Source: Pseudopithomyces maydicus (lineage: Eukaryota > Ascomycota > Dothideomycetes > Pleosporales > Didymosphaeriaceae). From it: DNA of 64,000 nucleotides. Of the stretch, positions 12,021 through 23,359 are shown piece by piece. The first letter of the stretch is position 1. Each line of letters opens with the position of its first letter. The stretch lies in assembly GCA_026873275.1 (NCBI GenBank), contig JANTUC010000004.1, positions 2,728,001 through 2,792,000 of the forward strand, in the 5' to 3' direction. The notes under the pieces were generated by a model. That model saw only the letters and a list, made by a program, of their open reading frames with translations, was not told the DNA's origin and did not search any database. The translations under genes were made by a program, and so were the position numbers.

Positions 12021-12735
12021 GCGCATTCCCATCGGCACTTTCTGGTCAAAGTGCGTGTTGCAGCACTGTTAATTGTTCTAGAAGCAGTTCGGTATGGGGT
12101 TGGATGTATGCCTTGGAAAGGCCCATCGTGGTAATGACGATGAGAATAGAGCGACCGAACATTGTTCATGCATATTCCACACAGACTTCGTAGAATCAAT
12201 GAGACGGTACAAACGGTTACTAGTCTGAAAATTAATCTGTGAGGAACAAACCTCCATACGATTTTCAAAACAAGCCCAAATACTTTCAAACTAGATAAAT
12301 TTCCCTCGGAAAAAGCCCATTGCCCTTCCCGTTATACCCTTCTTCCTGGACCCTTTCCCTCTCCTATCCACGCTTTCACCTCACCCTTGCACCATCAAGC
12401 TTACTTTTCACAACACTACAATGGTGATGAAAACACTGATTAAGGCACGCGTGCAATTTTACTGCAAGGCAAAGAACCGATGCTGATGTATATCCAAGGA
12501 GCAGGATACCTTACTTCTCAAATCATGCGAAGCCGACCTAGCTGGGTCCGGTACATTGAAACATCACGAGCAAATAAAACAGGCGTCTTCTAGCAACTTG
12601 GATTGCTCTTGCATAAATTGTAATCTGTCAAATAATATGTATATCGAAGTAAATCATCTCCCTATCCCCCATCATCTTATTTCCACTTACGACTGCAAAA
12701 ACATTAGCTTTCATCCCAACACTGCACCTCAACAA
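12021..12735. other. Intergenic region, no gene recognised
   Basis: Downstream of the acetyl xylan esterase gene. It contains pyrimidine-rich stretches near 12300-12420 and no supported frame. Confidence 0.4.
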
Positions 12736-13749
12736 TCAACTTACAATAATACCGAACCACTTAAGCGCCTCCGTCTCATTCGTCGGCACCACATGCCCAA
12801 ACCCATGTCCCCAAATGCCCTGCAGCCTATCGCCATAGACATACTTGGTAAGCTTGTTGCCGGGGTTATTGTTGATGGTCTGCACGGCGTTGCCCGAGTA
12901 TCCAAAGATGCCCGACCACTCCTTGATGGACTCGTTGAAGCTCGCAATGTTAAGCGTCGTGTCGACGTCGCCGTGGTAGACCTGCATCTTGGGGTACTGG
13001 CCGGTGTAGCTCGGGTACATGGCGCGGACCTGCTTCGCCCACTCGGCGGGCGTCTTGTGCAGCTGCCCGCCGGCGCACTGCGAGTTCCACCCGCGCACCG
13101 TGCCGGTGTAGAAGCAGCCCGCGGGCTCGCCGCTGAATTCGGCGGCCGCCGCGAACATGTCCGGGTAGACGGCGGCCATGACTTGCTGTTGGGTGTGTTA
13201 GCATTTGCATTTGCTCCCCCAGAGATAGGAGGAAAATGGGAAGAGGGAAGAGGGAAGAGAAATGAGGAAAGAGGACAGTCGACTTACAGTCATCATGGCA
13301 CCCGACGACTCTCCGGTAACATACACCCGGCTCGCATCGCCGTTGTACTTCTGCAACGCATACTTGACGATGCTGGCCAAGCCCGTGCTGTCGCTCCCGC
13401 CGTTATGCGACAAGCTCTGCGTGCTCGACACATCCCAGCAGGCGCCGTCGGTGGGCGTCGACCCCATGACCAGCACGTACCCGTACTGCTCGGCCAACTG
13501 CCCGTACTTTGTGGATGCGAAGAACTTGGGCGCGTTCCACGCGCACGCGTGCAGCACGAGGAGCACCGGGGGCTTGGCTTGCAGCTTCGCGGGGACGTAC
13601 ATGTACATCTTGATGTTGGAGGGGTTGGTGCCGAAGTTTGTGACTTCCTGGAGGGAGGCGCGGGGGTGCAGGTCGGGGGTGGGGGCCGGGGCGGCGAAGG
13701 TGGTGGGGGCGAGGGCGAGGAGGCCCGAGAGGAAGGCGAGGGGGCGCAT
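12736..13749 (-). CDS. Secreted acetyl xylan esterase, CE1 family
   Basis: Two exons, 13749-13288 and 13185-12736, around a 102-nt intron (GTAAGT...ACAG), encode 303 residues. The signal peptide MRPLAFLSGLLALAPTTFA is followed by a Pro-rich pro-segment. The alpha/beta hydrolase core has YVTGESSGAMMT with nucleophile Ser at about 148, an Asp in YHGDVDTTLN and the His in WGHGFGH, the layout of CE1 esterases related to PHB depolymerases. The enzyme removes acetyl groups from xylan outside the cell and helps xylanases. There is no cellulose-binding module. Length and motif order match Aspergillus-type acetyl xylan esterases; a feruloyl esterase is less likely. The long plus-strand frame across this locus is an antisense shadow. 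Confidence 0.93.
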
Positions 13750-13898
13750 TGTGGGTGGATGGGAATCCGTGGGTGTGTAAAAGGTAGGTGTGTATGTGTA
13801 TATATGTACAAGAAGGACGAAGACGGAGCCAGACAAACGTTGGACGTCAGTATGTACAGTACCTCACTCACTCACGCATCCACGCTCCGGGTCCCCCC

Positions 13899-13906
13899 TT
13901 ATATAC
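13899..13906 (-). promoter_or_regulatory. TATA box of the acetyl xylan esterase gene
   Basis: TATATAAG on the minus strand, about 150 bases upstream of the start codon at 13749. Confidence 0.45.
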
Positions 13907-15179
13907 ATCCCCTCCCTCGCACCCGTCATCCAATCTAACCCAACCCAACAACCAAACACACAGGTACCCACCCCCGATCCAGGCATCCAAGCTCCCAGCT
14001 CCGCACCCATCCAAATCGCCACTCCCGCTCGGAACAATATAATTAATGAAGCAGAAAAAAGCCTTTACTGAAACCAAGCTACCTCGCGCTACAATCAATC
14101 CAAGATACTCCGCCGCCACCGTGACGTGCGTGACCCTGCGCGAGCGTTTTGTTTTCACGCCAATGGCGCCGGGCGCCGGTGGGTAAAGTGCGGGTGTGGG
14201 TCCGAACGGCGTGTATGTAAATTAGACGGGGGGCTAGTGGGCGGGCGTTTCGAGTTGCGCGAGGGAGAGTCGGCGTTTTGGGATGGATGGATAGGTGGCG
14301 GAGGGAGAGCTACCGTGCGTACCGGTAGGTGCGAACCTGGAATGCATGCGAGATGGGTTGCCGGGTAAGGTGAGGTGCGGATTAAGCTTGGATCTAGATC
14401 GGAGAAATGAGCTTGTTTTAGGGGGCTGTGGGGTAGAGTGGTGGGTGGTTGGGCTGGGATTGCTTGGGGTGCAGGTTAGATTATCCGTGGTGCGAGGGAA
14501 TGTTTATCAAGAGGTGGTCATGCGCAGTGCGTCGGGCCGAGCGAGAGATATAGAGAGGTGGGAAAATTGTAGTGGTGGGAATAAATAAAGACGATGAAGT
14601 TCTTGGGTGTACACAGTCGTTGCTTGTATTGCGATGCATGTACGATTGATTATTGTGCATAGGTGACGAAAACGCCTATATGATATTAAAACTAGCTCCG
14701 CGCTTTCCCGTTTAACCTATGGAAGCAAAGCAGTTCCCATCAAGCTTGGTACAAGTTGGTAGCTAGCTGCGTTCCAACAGCTTGTTACAGGCGCTCGGGC
14801 TCTCCCCTGCACACGCGCTCAGGCCTGGCCTATGTAGCCCGAGGTTTATGCGGTGGGTCACTGCTGCGGGGAAAAACACACAGCGCGTGCAAGTCTGCAA
14901 TCTTAAACATCGAAAATGCCGGAGAAGAGGCAATCGGTGCCGCGGGTGTGTATTTCGATTTTACATACAGCCGCACTAGTGCTGATGTACCGCCCACCAA
15001 TCAGGGAAATACGTATGAACGTACAGAGGGACACCAACACTGTCGCGGACTATGGTTCGCGATGGAGATTCAGCGGTCTTGCAAAAACTATACACATTCC
15101 GTACATCATAATTCTATATGCATTTCATCATCCGTCATTCCATCATGTCAGAATGCGACCTTCACACGCCACTCCCAAC
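13907..15179. other. Intergenic region, no gene recognised
   Basis: About 1.3 kb between the esterase promoter and the 3' end of the Rqc1 gene. The part near 14130-14560 is G-rich on the plus strand, which creates open frames without domain content. Confidence 0.45.
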
Positions 15180-17206
15180 TCACCCCTCACTCTCGCTATC
15201 CCCCTCCTCCTCCCTCCCCCTAAACACCACCTCCACCCCCAAATCCCTCAACCGCTGCTGAATCCCATGCACCCTCTCCGTATTCCTCCTAAACTCCTGC
15301 AAACTGCTCCCCGCGCGTTCCAACGCAGGTATCAGATCCTCGACCCTGAGCCCCTCCTCCCCCATCATGGCGTCCAGATCCAAGCCCTGGAAATACAGCC
15401 TGAGCGTCTCCAGCTCGGAGAGCGCATCCGTGCGGCCGATTGCCGCCATGGGCGCGGCGGCCGGGGCACTGGAGTAGGACGCGATGCTGTTACTTGGTGG
15501 CAGGGGGTCGGACGTCGAGGTGTATTTTGCCTTGATGGCGGGATCGAGGAGGGCGAGGAGGGGCGGGGAGTCGGAGAGGATGACGTGTCGCGCGAGGTTG
15601 GTTTCGTCGACGGGGGCGAGCCAGTAGGGGGATTCGCCTGCGCCGAGGGGCTCGTCGATGGAGTAGCAGACTTCGACCAGGAGGGTGGTTCCCTCGGTTG
15701 TGTTCCAGAGGTCCTTTGCCTGCGGGACGTACAACTGGCATAGGAGTTCCTGGTGGTCGCCGTTAGGCTCTTTGCCCCAGACTGATTTCGGTATCGGTGC
15801 GATTTCCAGCTCTCTGCAGATGCGGGAGGCGATCCAGGGGTACTCTTTGATGGCGGAGCGGAGGGCAGAGCGGGCTTTGGTGGGGTTCTTAAGGCGGTCG
15901 TGGGCGAGGGCGAGGGAGAAGGCGAGGTTAGGGGGATCTTCCACGCGCGCTCGAGGGCGTCGCTTTCTACCATGTCGACCAGGGCCTGGGGCTCGCGGCC
16001 GCGGAGAGCGAGTTGGTCGATGAGGAGACGCATGCAGTATGGGTCGTCCTCGGGTGACAGGCCGATGAGCAGCTTCGCCCACTCGAATGCCGTGCGCCAT
16101 GTTGCGCGAACACCGAGCGTAGCAATGTATCGCCAGACCGCTAGCCAGAACTCGCGGTTCTCTGGGCGGCGGAAGTCCAGACGCGCTTTTCCCTGAGATA
16201 AATTGTGCGCAAATGTTGAATGCACGGCACGGCCGAATGCGAAAAGTGCACGCTCAAGCAGCTCTCCTGAGGTGGCGTTATCGCGCTGCTGCTTTGCGAT
16301 TTCGGAGACCTGGAGAAGGGTAGAGATGTGGTAGGGGTTGAAGTGCATGAGCTGAATCATGCGCTCGGGATCCATCGAGGCGACGCAGGTGTCGAATTGG
16401 CGCTGGACAGACTGGTAGGTGGTGTTGTGCACGAAGCGGTATTCTACTGTGCCATCGCTCCGCTTCTCTACCAATTCCATGCCCAGACCGCCCAATGTTG
16501 CACGAGGCCATTCTTCTTTTCCTTGGATGAAGATGTTGCGACGAAGACCCAAGGATGCAAGGTTGCGACCCCCTGGCTGGTTGCGACCTCGTGCAGCCGC
16601 CGCTATGCCGCCCTGCTGCCGATTCCGTGGTGGCTCGTCGTCCAGATTGCCTTGCACAGCTGCACGCCCGAAGAGCTTGCGCATCTCGTTAGCGGCGTGG
16701 AGATGGGTGGTATCAACGGAGAGCGCCGAAAATAGTTGTTGCATCTCCTCACTGGCTTGCGAGGTGGGCTGGTCGGTACTGTTGGACTTTGCATCCGAAC
16801 TGAGGTTCAAGGCGAGCAAAGCCTGGTCGATCTCGTCCATTCCATGCACGGCCTTTGCAGTCGTAGGCGTCTTTTCAGACGCTGGTGGGTTGCTCTTTCC
16901 CTTGCCCTTCTTTTTCTTCTTCTTTCCCTTTTTGGAAGGCCTCGGGGCAGGTGCGACTTGAGTTTCTTTCTTCTCTACAGGCTCCACGTCCTCCTCTTCG
17001 ACCTCGTCTTCGTCGTCTTCATCGTCGTCTCCCGTGTCTCCGAGCATGGAGAACAGACTGGGTTTTGCTGGCGGCGGTGCGAGTGCCGGCTCATCTTCGT
17101 CGTCCGACTCTTCCTCTTGCTCTTGCTCCTGCTCTTGTTCCAGCAGTTCCAGCTGTTTCTTTTCTTCCAGCTCGCGCTGGGCCCGTCGCAGCGCGCGTGA
17201 AGACAT
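15180..17206 (-). CDS. rqc1: Rqc1/TCF25-family ribosome quality control protein, frame broken once
   Basis: The N-terminus (MSSRALRRAQ) has Glu/Gln-rich and acidic tracts and a Lys-rich segment (KKGKKKKKKGKGK). A long helical TCF25 domain follows, with FNPYHISTLLQVSEIAKQQ, FWLAVWRYI and PPNLAFSLALAH. Rqc1 works with Ltn1 and Rqc2 on 60S subunits to clear stalled nascent chains. The frame from 17206 leaves the family sequence at the five-base G run 15931-15935 (C run in the coding sense). Adding one C gives AWKIPPNLAFS and continues in frame to the stop at 15180, for 675 residues. No plausible intron covers this point. Because this is a conserved single-copy gene, I read the break as a sequencing error. 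It is divergent from the Ptc5 gene, with 263 bp between starts. Confidence 0.9.
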
Positions 17207-17469
17207 GGCGGGTGGTGTTTTTCTGCAGGCGAAGTGGCGTGGTGACGTCGCTTGACTGTTCTCGGAGCCCCGGTTTTTATGTTTGGTAAGGCTGCCGGCG
17301 CGAGTCGGGCCAGGGTGAAAGAAAGGGCGGCTCGTGCGGGCGCTAATACCTGGGTAGGGCTGCCGCCCCCAGTGCTTGACGCAACCGAAGCCTTGGAAGC
17401 TGGGAAGCGGAGCTTTTCCAGTCCCCAGCCCTGAACCCTCCTCTAGACCTTTCCTCAAAGCCTCTGCAA
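17207..17469. promoter_or_regulatory. Compact divergent promoter between rqc1 and ptc5
   Basis: A 263-bp GC-rich spacer between head-to-head start codons. No TATA box was seen on either side, which suits two constitutive genes. Confidence 0.4.
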
Positions 17470-19368
17470 ATGCGTCGGGCGGCTATCCAAGTGCTCCGCT
17501 CCGCCCGTCGTCCGACCCTGCGAAAGGTTGCCCGCCGCCAGGTCTCCTTCACGCCGAACAATGCTCTAGGCCAGCGCTACCTCTCGCGCCAGCGCCCTTC
17601 GACCGCCCTGCTCACCTCGTCCATGCAGCTGCGGGGGACTGTGGGCGCCCTGGTAGCCGGAGCTGTCGCCTCGAGTGCCTACTACTGGTACAGAGGCTTC
17701 CAGCCGCCGGGTGTAGCCACCACCGCCGACCAATTCCGCACCGCAACCACCGACGCCCACGCCGAGACCACGCGTAGGGCCCTCGTCGTCGACCAGGTCG
17801 GCTCGCTGTACACGGGCACCATCACAGGCGACGCCCCGCTGTCCAAGGACACGGACGACTACGGAAGGAAGGTGCTGGAGATGCTCACCCCGGAGCAGGC
17901 GACCGCGAAGCTCAGGAAGACGGAGGAGTCGTGGATGGTCGGCAGGGGCCAGGGCGTTGTCCGCTACGATGTTGTCCAGATCCCGAGCAACGACCCCATC
18001 GAGGACGACCACGCCGAGAAGATCATCGAGGTGCCGCAGAGCCTCGCTGCCACCGACAATGGCCAAGCTTCGACCGATTGGATGTTCTGGGGTGTCTTTG
18101 ATGGCCACAGGTACACATCTCAAATCGCATGCTCAATGTCTTGCTAACCCGCATGCAGCGGCTGGGTCACATCGGCCAAACTGCGCCAGACGCTGATCTC
18201 TTTCGTCGCACGCGAGCTCAACACCACCTACAAATCCGCACTGCAGGACCCCGCCCTCCAGTTCCCGACCTCCGAAGCCATCGACAAGGCTATCAAGGCC
18301 GGTTTTGTGCGTCTGGATAACGAGATCGTGCACGAGTCGGTGAAGAAGCTCAAGAAGGCCCAGTCCAAGGTCGCTGCCGCCGAGCTGCTGGCACCTGCCC
18401 TGTCTGGATCGTGTGCCCTTCTTTCGTTCTACGACAGCAGGTCAAAGCTACTCAGGGTAGCCTGCACCGGTGACTCCCGTGCTGTGCTTGGGCGTCGCGG
18501 TGCCAATGGCAAGTGGACTGCCACGCCTCTGTCCGAGGATCAGACCGGTGGCACCGTCAGTGAAGCTGAGCGCCTACGCAAGGAACACCCCGGCGAGCCC
18601 AACGTTGTCAGGAACGGCCGCATTTTGGGCGGTCTGGAACCATCTCGCGCTTTCGGCGATGCTTCCTACAAATGGTCGCTCGAGACGACCCAGGAGCTAA
18701 AGAAATCGTACTTTGCACGCAATGCTTCTCCGCTGCTCAAGACCCCCCTTACGTGACGGCCGAGCCCATCATCACCACAACGAAGGTGGAGCCCGAGAAG
18801 GGCGACTTCGTCGTCATGGCCACCGACGGTCTCTGGGAGATGCTGACCAACGAAGAAGTCGTCGGTCTCGTCGGATCCTGGCTGGATGCCCAAAAGGGCG
18901 CAACCGGTAGCCAAAACGCCCAGACGCAGTCCTGGCTCAAGAGCTGGATGGGCGGTTCCAACACCCTCCCCATCGAAGACAAGGACTCCTCGAAGCAGGC
19001 TGGCCAGCGCGCCCCGATCCGCCAGCAGCAATGGGGCACCAAGACGTCCCTCAACGAGCGCTTCGTCGTCGAGGACAAGAACGCCGCCACGCATCTCGTT
19101 CGGAACGCGCTCGGTGGCAAGGATCAGGATCAGCTTTCGGCGCTGCTGACGCTTCCGAGCCCGTTTTCTAGGAGATATAGGTACGTTTCTTATCACTACT
19201 AATATATACATATGTATATATATATTCACACGAAATGCGGCTAACACAACGAACAGAGACGACCTCACCGTCGAAGTCATCTTCTTCGGCGACAGCCCCG
19301 CCACCGGCAACGTGACTCTGAACAAGGAAGCCAGCGCCCCCGAGCCAGAGCCCAAGGCCAAGCTCTAG
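17470..19368 (+). CDS. ptc5: Mitochondrial PP2C phosphatase, Ptc5/PDP1 type, frame broken once
   Basis: Exons 17470-18110, 18159-19180 and 19257-19368, with introns of 48 and 76 nt. The N-terminus is Arg-rich (MRRAAIQVLRSARRP), as in a mitochondrial presequence, followed by a hydrophobic helix (VGALVAGAVASSAYYW). The PP2C core has SNDPIEDDHAE, FWGVFDGHSGW (the metal-binding DGH spans intron 1), ACTGDSRAVLG and MATDGLWE. Ptc5 dephosphorylates the E1 subunit of pyruvate dehydrogenase in the mitochondrial matrix. After LLKTP the frame stops at 18756. One more C in the six-C run 18743-18748 gives LLKTPPYVTAEPII and continues to 19368, for 591 residues, the usual size. Ptc7 is the main alternative. 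Confidence 0.88.
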
Positions 19369-20714
19369 ACCACGAGCGCGACCGACTAGGCATTTTAGAA
19401 GCAACCCTTTCCAGCATGTTTAGCAGGCTTTTAACCAACGTTGAGCGTGGCGTTCTCCGGTCTTTTCGAGTTGCGTGTACGATGTATTATTTAGCGTTCG
19501 GGATGCGGGGCCATTTCCTTTTGTGATCGATGGGTGTGGGATGGGGATGTGGTATCAATTGACATCATATAATATCATATCATACGATGTGATATGATGT
19601 GATATGATATCGAACAGTCACGGCGGGAGAAATAAAAGGGAATTCTTTTGGTGCGGGTGGTGATGGGCGAGCGAGCTTGCGAAGAGGGGTATGGATTCCC
19701 ATATTATTCGTCAAGGGGAGATTTATCTTTTCATCTTCTTTGGCAGAGAGACATAGATGTGTAATATCGATAGCGCAGGATGTGAAAAAAGTATGCCGTG
19801 CGGAGAGGACTGCAACATCTTCCCTTGCTGGCCGTATTTTTTTGATTTGTTGGAGTGTGATTCAGCACCCGTTGTTGTTGTTCTTGTTGAAGTGTGGGCG
19901 CTAACGTTGTGTATGTATGTATGTACATGTATTGTACCTCAGGTATGGAAACTTCTGCCCTGTTGGGTGGACGGTCTACATACATACATCTCACACTCGA
20001 TACCAAGGCGAGACAGGTGGCGTCTTTTGTACTAACGTGTCATTGGTCGGGTATGGATTTGTGTAGGATTTGGAAAGCACGTGGCTGGCCACGTTCATAG
20101 TAGCCTGGTCTCTGGGCCCCTCGTGCTAAATAGCCCCGATATTTGCTGGATACGTGTTGAGTAGGAGTTTCGGCATGTGCATGAGATGATGAGAGGGACC
20201 GTAAAATTTCCATGCTTGCATGGGGGTTGTGTTGGACGGGTGTCGGAGGGTGGGGTGTCAGGTGGTTGATGGGGTTGTTGTGGTGGATGGATGCGTGTAG
20301 GGAGGAATTGTTATGGAGGGTGTTTTTTGCCTCAATCTTCATGTACGCAGCTTTTTACACCGTCACAAGAGGGAGACAGCTTTTTTTTTTTTTCCAAACA
20401 ACGATTTCCACCTATTCAACCACTCTGCTGCAACCTGTTTCAAACATAAAACAACAAAACAACACATGCAGGATAGATGGATTGGAAGGCTAGGATACAC
20501 ATAGACATGCATGGTGTATGTACTTTGAATTGGGCATCAAATGAACCAGTTGTGGAATTAATGAGGCGTGTGACAAAGAAGAAGTCTAGTTGCGGAGAAA
20601 AGACGTACACCCCGTTTATGGGGATTGGATACATGCCAGGATCAATTTTGGGAGGAAAGAGACGCTACCTAGTAATTACACTCTTTGGAACAAGTGCCAA
20701 ACGACGATGTATTA
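19369..20714. other. Intergenic region with short simple repeats
   Basis: No supported gene in 1.3 kb. It contains a gatatgatgtgatatgat-type repeat tract near 19560-19615, tgta/tgtatg repeats near 19908-19935, and a T run near 20382-20393. Confidence 0.45.
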
Positions 20715-22820
20715 TCAGTACTGCTGAAGCTGCCAGTTCCCAGCCTCACTGAACCTCATCTTCATCTTCTCGGCTTCTTCCTTCATGGAGCTCTTCGTTC
20801 CCAATTTCTGCGGTTCATGCAGCGCGTACAGCACCGCCAGCTGAGATGACTTCCATATTGGCACTTTGATCGTGCTCAGCAACGTTGCGAAGAAGAACAC
20901 CGTGATCGCAGCGAACAATCCGACTGGGACATAGAGGAAATAGTACCGCACGTGGACGCACGAGACATAGCGGAGGGACGTCCCGTACACGAGAACGCTC
21001 TCGTCTGCAGTTCGAAAACTGATTACATGTCAGAAGTGCGATGGTGAAGGCGCTATTCAAGTTCCTCGAGTCAATGGAAGGACTAAATCACTTACGAATT
21101 TGTCAATCCAATAGCAATATTAGCGACCCGCTTGTCGAACGCCGGGAGTCCATATTCCGTGCTACTCGTACAAGCCAGGGGATTAGGCCCCACCACTTCA
21201 GAATGAAAGCTCGTCGCAAACACGGAGCCGTACAAGTAGTTATCTCCGCCGGTCATGAAGGATGCCGAGAAGTTGAACGAGGTGGCGAGCTGGCCCCCTA
21301 TCAACTCGGTCGTCGCATAATCGATCGTGAAATCCTCTTCTCCAAGCCTAGTCGTCCAATTGCCGTTGACTTGGGAGACTGATCTCGGTGGCGGTGTCCC
21401 ATTGGGGGCTGTCCATGTGAGATTCTCAAACGAAGCCTGAACCGTAGTGTAGGTGGAGGAATCGTGTGCCGTTTGGAGCGTCTGCAGACACAATCTTACG
21501 GAGCCTTTGAATGCCTTGAATGTGTCTTTGGTGTAGTCGCCTACACCTTGGATCTTGCACGGATCTTGATAGACTAGGTATATATGCGCAAGATCGTCGA
21601 GGTTGCTGTTGGGGTTTGTGAGTTGAAGATTTGGTGATTCGATGTCCGCAGTCATGCCTCGGAAATCAGTCGTTCCGTTTCCGTTGCCGAAGATGGTGGA
21701 CGTCCACATAGTGGGAATGTAAGTAGCGTCATATATCGTGATGCCAGGAAGAGTAATACGTGGGTGTTCAAAAAGTGATGAGGACGTGTTTTGCACTTGC
21801 TGAACGAGTCGGTCCGAGACGTCCTGAGTCTCATGGCAGATGGCTGACGTCGTGTAGGGTTCCCAGTAACATTGTCCTTCTGATGGACAATTAACTCTCA
21901 CATCGGATAGATCCTGTGTCTCGCCAACCATATTGGATATTATATTATTTGTTATGCGTGGATTGTTCTCTGTATTCCTGGGTAAGCAATTGACGTTGCA
22001 TTTGAGAACTAGCCGACATACTGGTCAAGTCAGTATAGTATATGTAATCGTCTGAGTACGATGCAGAAATATTCTGGCGATTGTAAAATTTCAAGCGCGT
22101 GGTCGAAGCATCATGCTGTGATGTGCTCTCTGAAAGGTCTAATATCGTATGCACGGCTTGCTGGAAGAAAGTCGCGAACACTAACATGGCTATAGTTATA
22201 AGAGCGCCTAAATGAACCAATTGCCTGCAAATTCAGTACCTACGTGGCACAACTAGGATATCTGTAGCACACTTACGGCATTAGAGAAAGCGTGAAGAGC
22301 AACATCAGGCTACCGAAAGGACCTCTACTAGCTTCATCAAACCTTTGGAGGTCTACCACCTTCCGGGTTGACTGAAACCATGCCCATCTTAGCTGGCCAA
22401 TGCAGGCATTAGTTGTGGACCTGAATTGGCAATTAGACCTTAATTTACCTGGTCAAGCTGGATTGCTCACATCAATGCTGCTCCAGCTATCTGAGCTAGG
22501 AAAGCCACAACCGTGCTGATTTGTATTCGGATAGGCCACTGTTCAACCGATGTCTTGTCAAAGTGCACTAAGATACAAATAGTGCCTGCGATAAAGACGG
22601 CACCGACGATCCACGAAAATAGCTCCCACTTCCACTCGGTCACCTTATAGAACTTTCCTCTTCCATTCATCGGGGAGGTAACTTCATGGGTGTCGTGCTG
22701 AAGGTGCTTCCTGTTGTCTTGAAATCTGTACGAACTTTGGCCAGTGTTGTTCAATCCGTGCAGCGGGGTGTGTATTGTGTCACTGGAGTGGTGCGCATAT
22801 GAAGATGCAGAATGTTCCAT
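20715..22820 (-). CDS. DUF3176-family fungal membrane protein
   Basis: Five exons: 22820-22471, 22420-22277, 22224-22022, 21969-21096 and 21018-20715 (introns 50, 52, 52 and 77 nt), giving 624 aa. Helices lie at ELFSWIVGAVFIAGTICILV, STVVAFLAQIAGAALM, LVHLGALITIAMLVFATFF and, near the C-terminus, YYFLYVPVGLFAAITVFFF. CIGQLRWAWF followed by DEASRGPFGSLMLL is the DUF3176 signature. The central region is a large extracytoplasmic domain with paired Cys (VNCPSEGQCYW) and many N-x-S/T sites, as expected for a plasma-membrane glycoprotein. The family is common in Pezizomycotina and its function is unknown. The exon 3-4 junction was set by keeping the CPSEGQCYW frame open; the other boundaries are firm. 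Confidence 0.88.
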
Positions 22821-23359
22821 TGCAGGAAAACCGGATTACGGACAGCTGGCTTACGGTATTTATCTATGAGATTAAATGCAAAGGGGCGTCTATGTGTTGT
22901 GCCAGCCCTTAGAGCCAACACCAGGCTGGCCCCCAGATACAGAAAAGGCTGCACGCGCGCGTCTCAGGAATTTCAGCCTTGTCCTCGCTTTGCGCGCTAA
23001 AGTTTTATCCGCAAATTATAATCGCAACGCAGAGATGGAACGGTGTGAGAGATGCAGAATACGGTGGGGGGCGAATTTCAATCATTGCATGTTTCGATCT
23101 ACGATTGAGGCTTCCGGTGTAGTCTGTTGGGTTTTAGTCATATCCTCGCCTTCTTTCTCTACGAGCTCAAGATGCTGCTATTTAGGTCCAGATTCGACAA
23201 AGCCATGCAGATCAAAGCTGAATAGGTCCGCTAGGGCATCCTCAGAAAGCATTTCTCACACTCGCGCTCAGTGACCCATGCGGGTAAGGTCTTATGGATG
23301 ATTTGTAGTAATTTCACCTGACTTGAGTTTAGTCTCGCATAATCTAGTGTTGCATTTAC
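22821..23359. other. Intergenic region, no gene recognised
   Basis: It separates the DUF3176 gene start from the 3' end of the AIM9-like locus. Only short frames without domain content. Confidence 0.4.

Noticed and set aside
12556..13938. Open frame of 460 codons on the plus strand
   Set aside because: It lies antisense over the acetyl xylan esterase gene and its intron; the minus strand has a signal peptide, catalytic motifs and proper splice sites, and the plus frame only repeats Val/Gly/Arg-rich composition.
16419..17289. Plus-strand frames with hydrophobic Leu/Phe/Ser runs that mimic membrane segments
   Set aside because: They are the antisense of the acidic and Lys-rich tracts of Rqc1; the runs come from GAA/AAG repeats.
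19560..19615. Repeat tract considered as CRISPR-like or transposon end
   Set aside because: Short imperfect gatatgat repeats with no spacers, no target-site duplication and no enzyme gene; a simple repeat in a eukaryotic genome.
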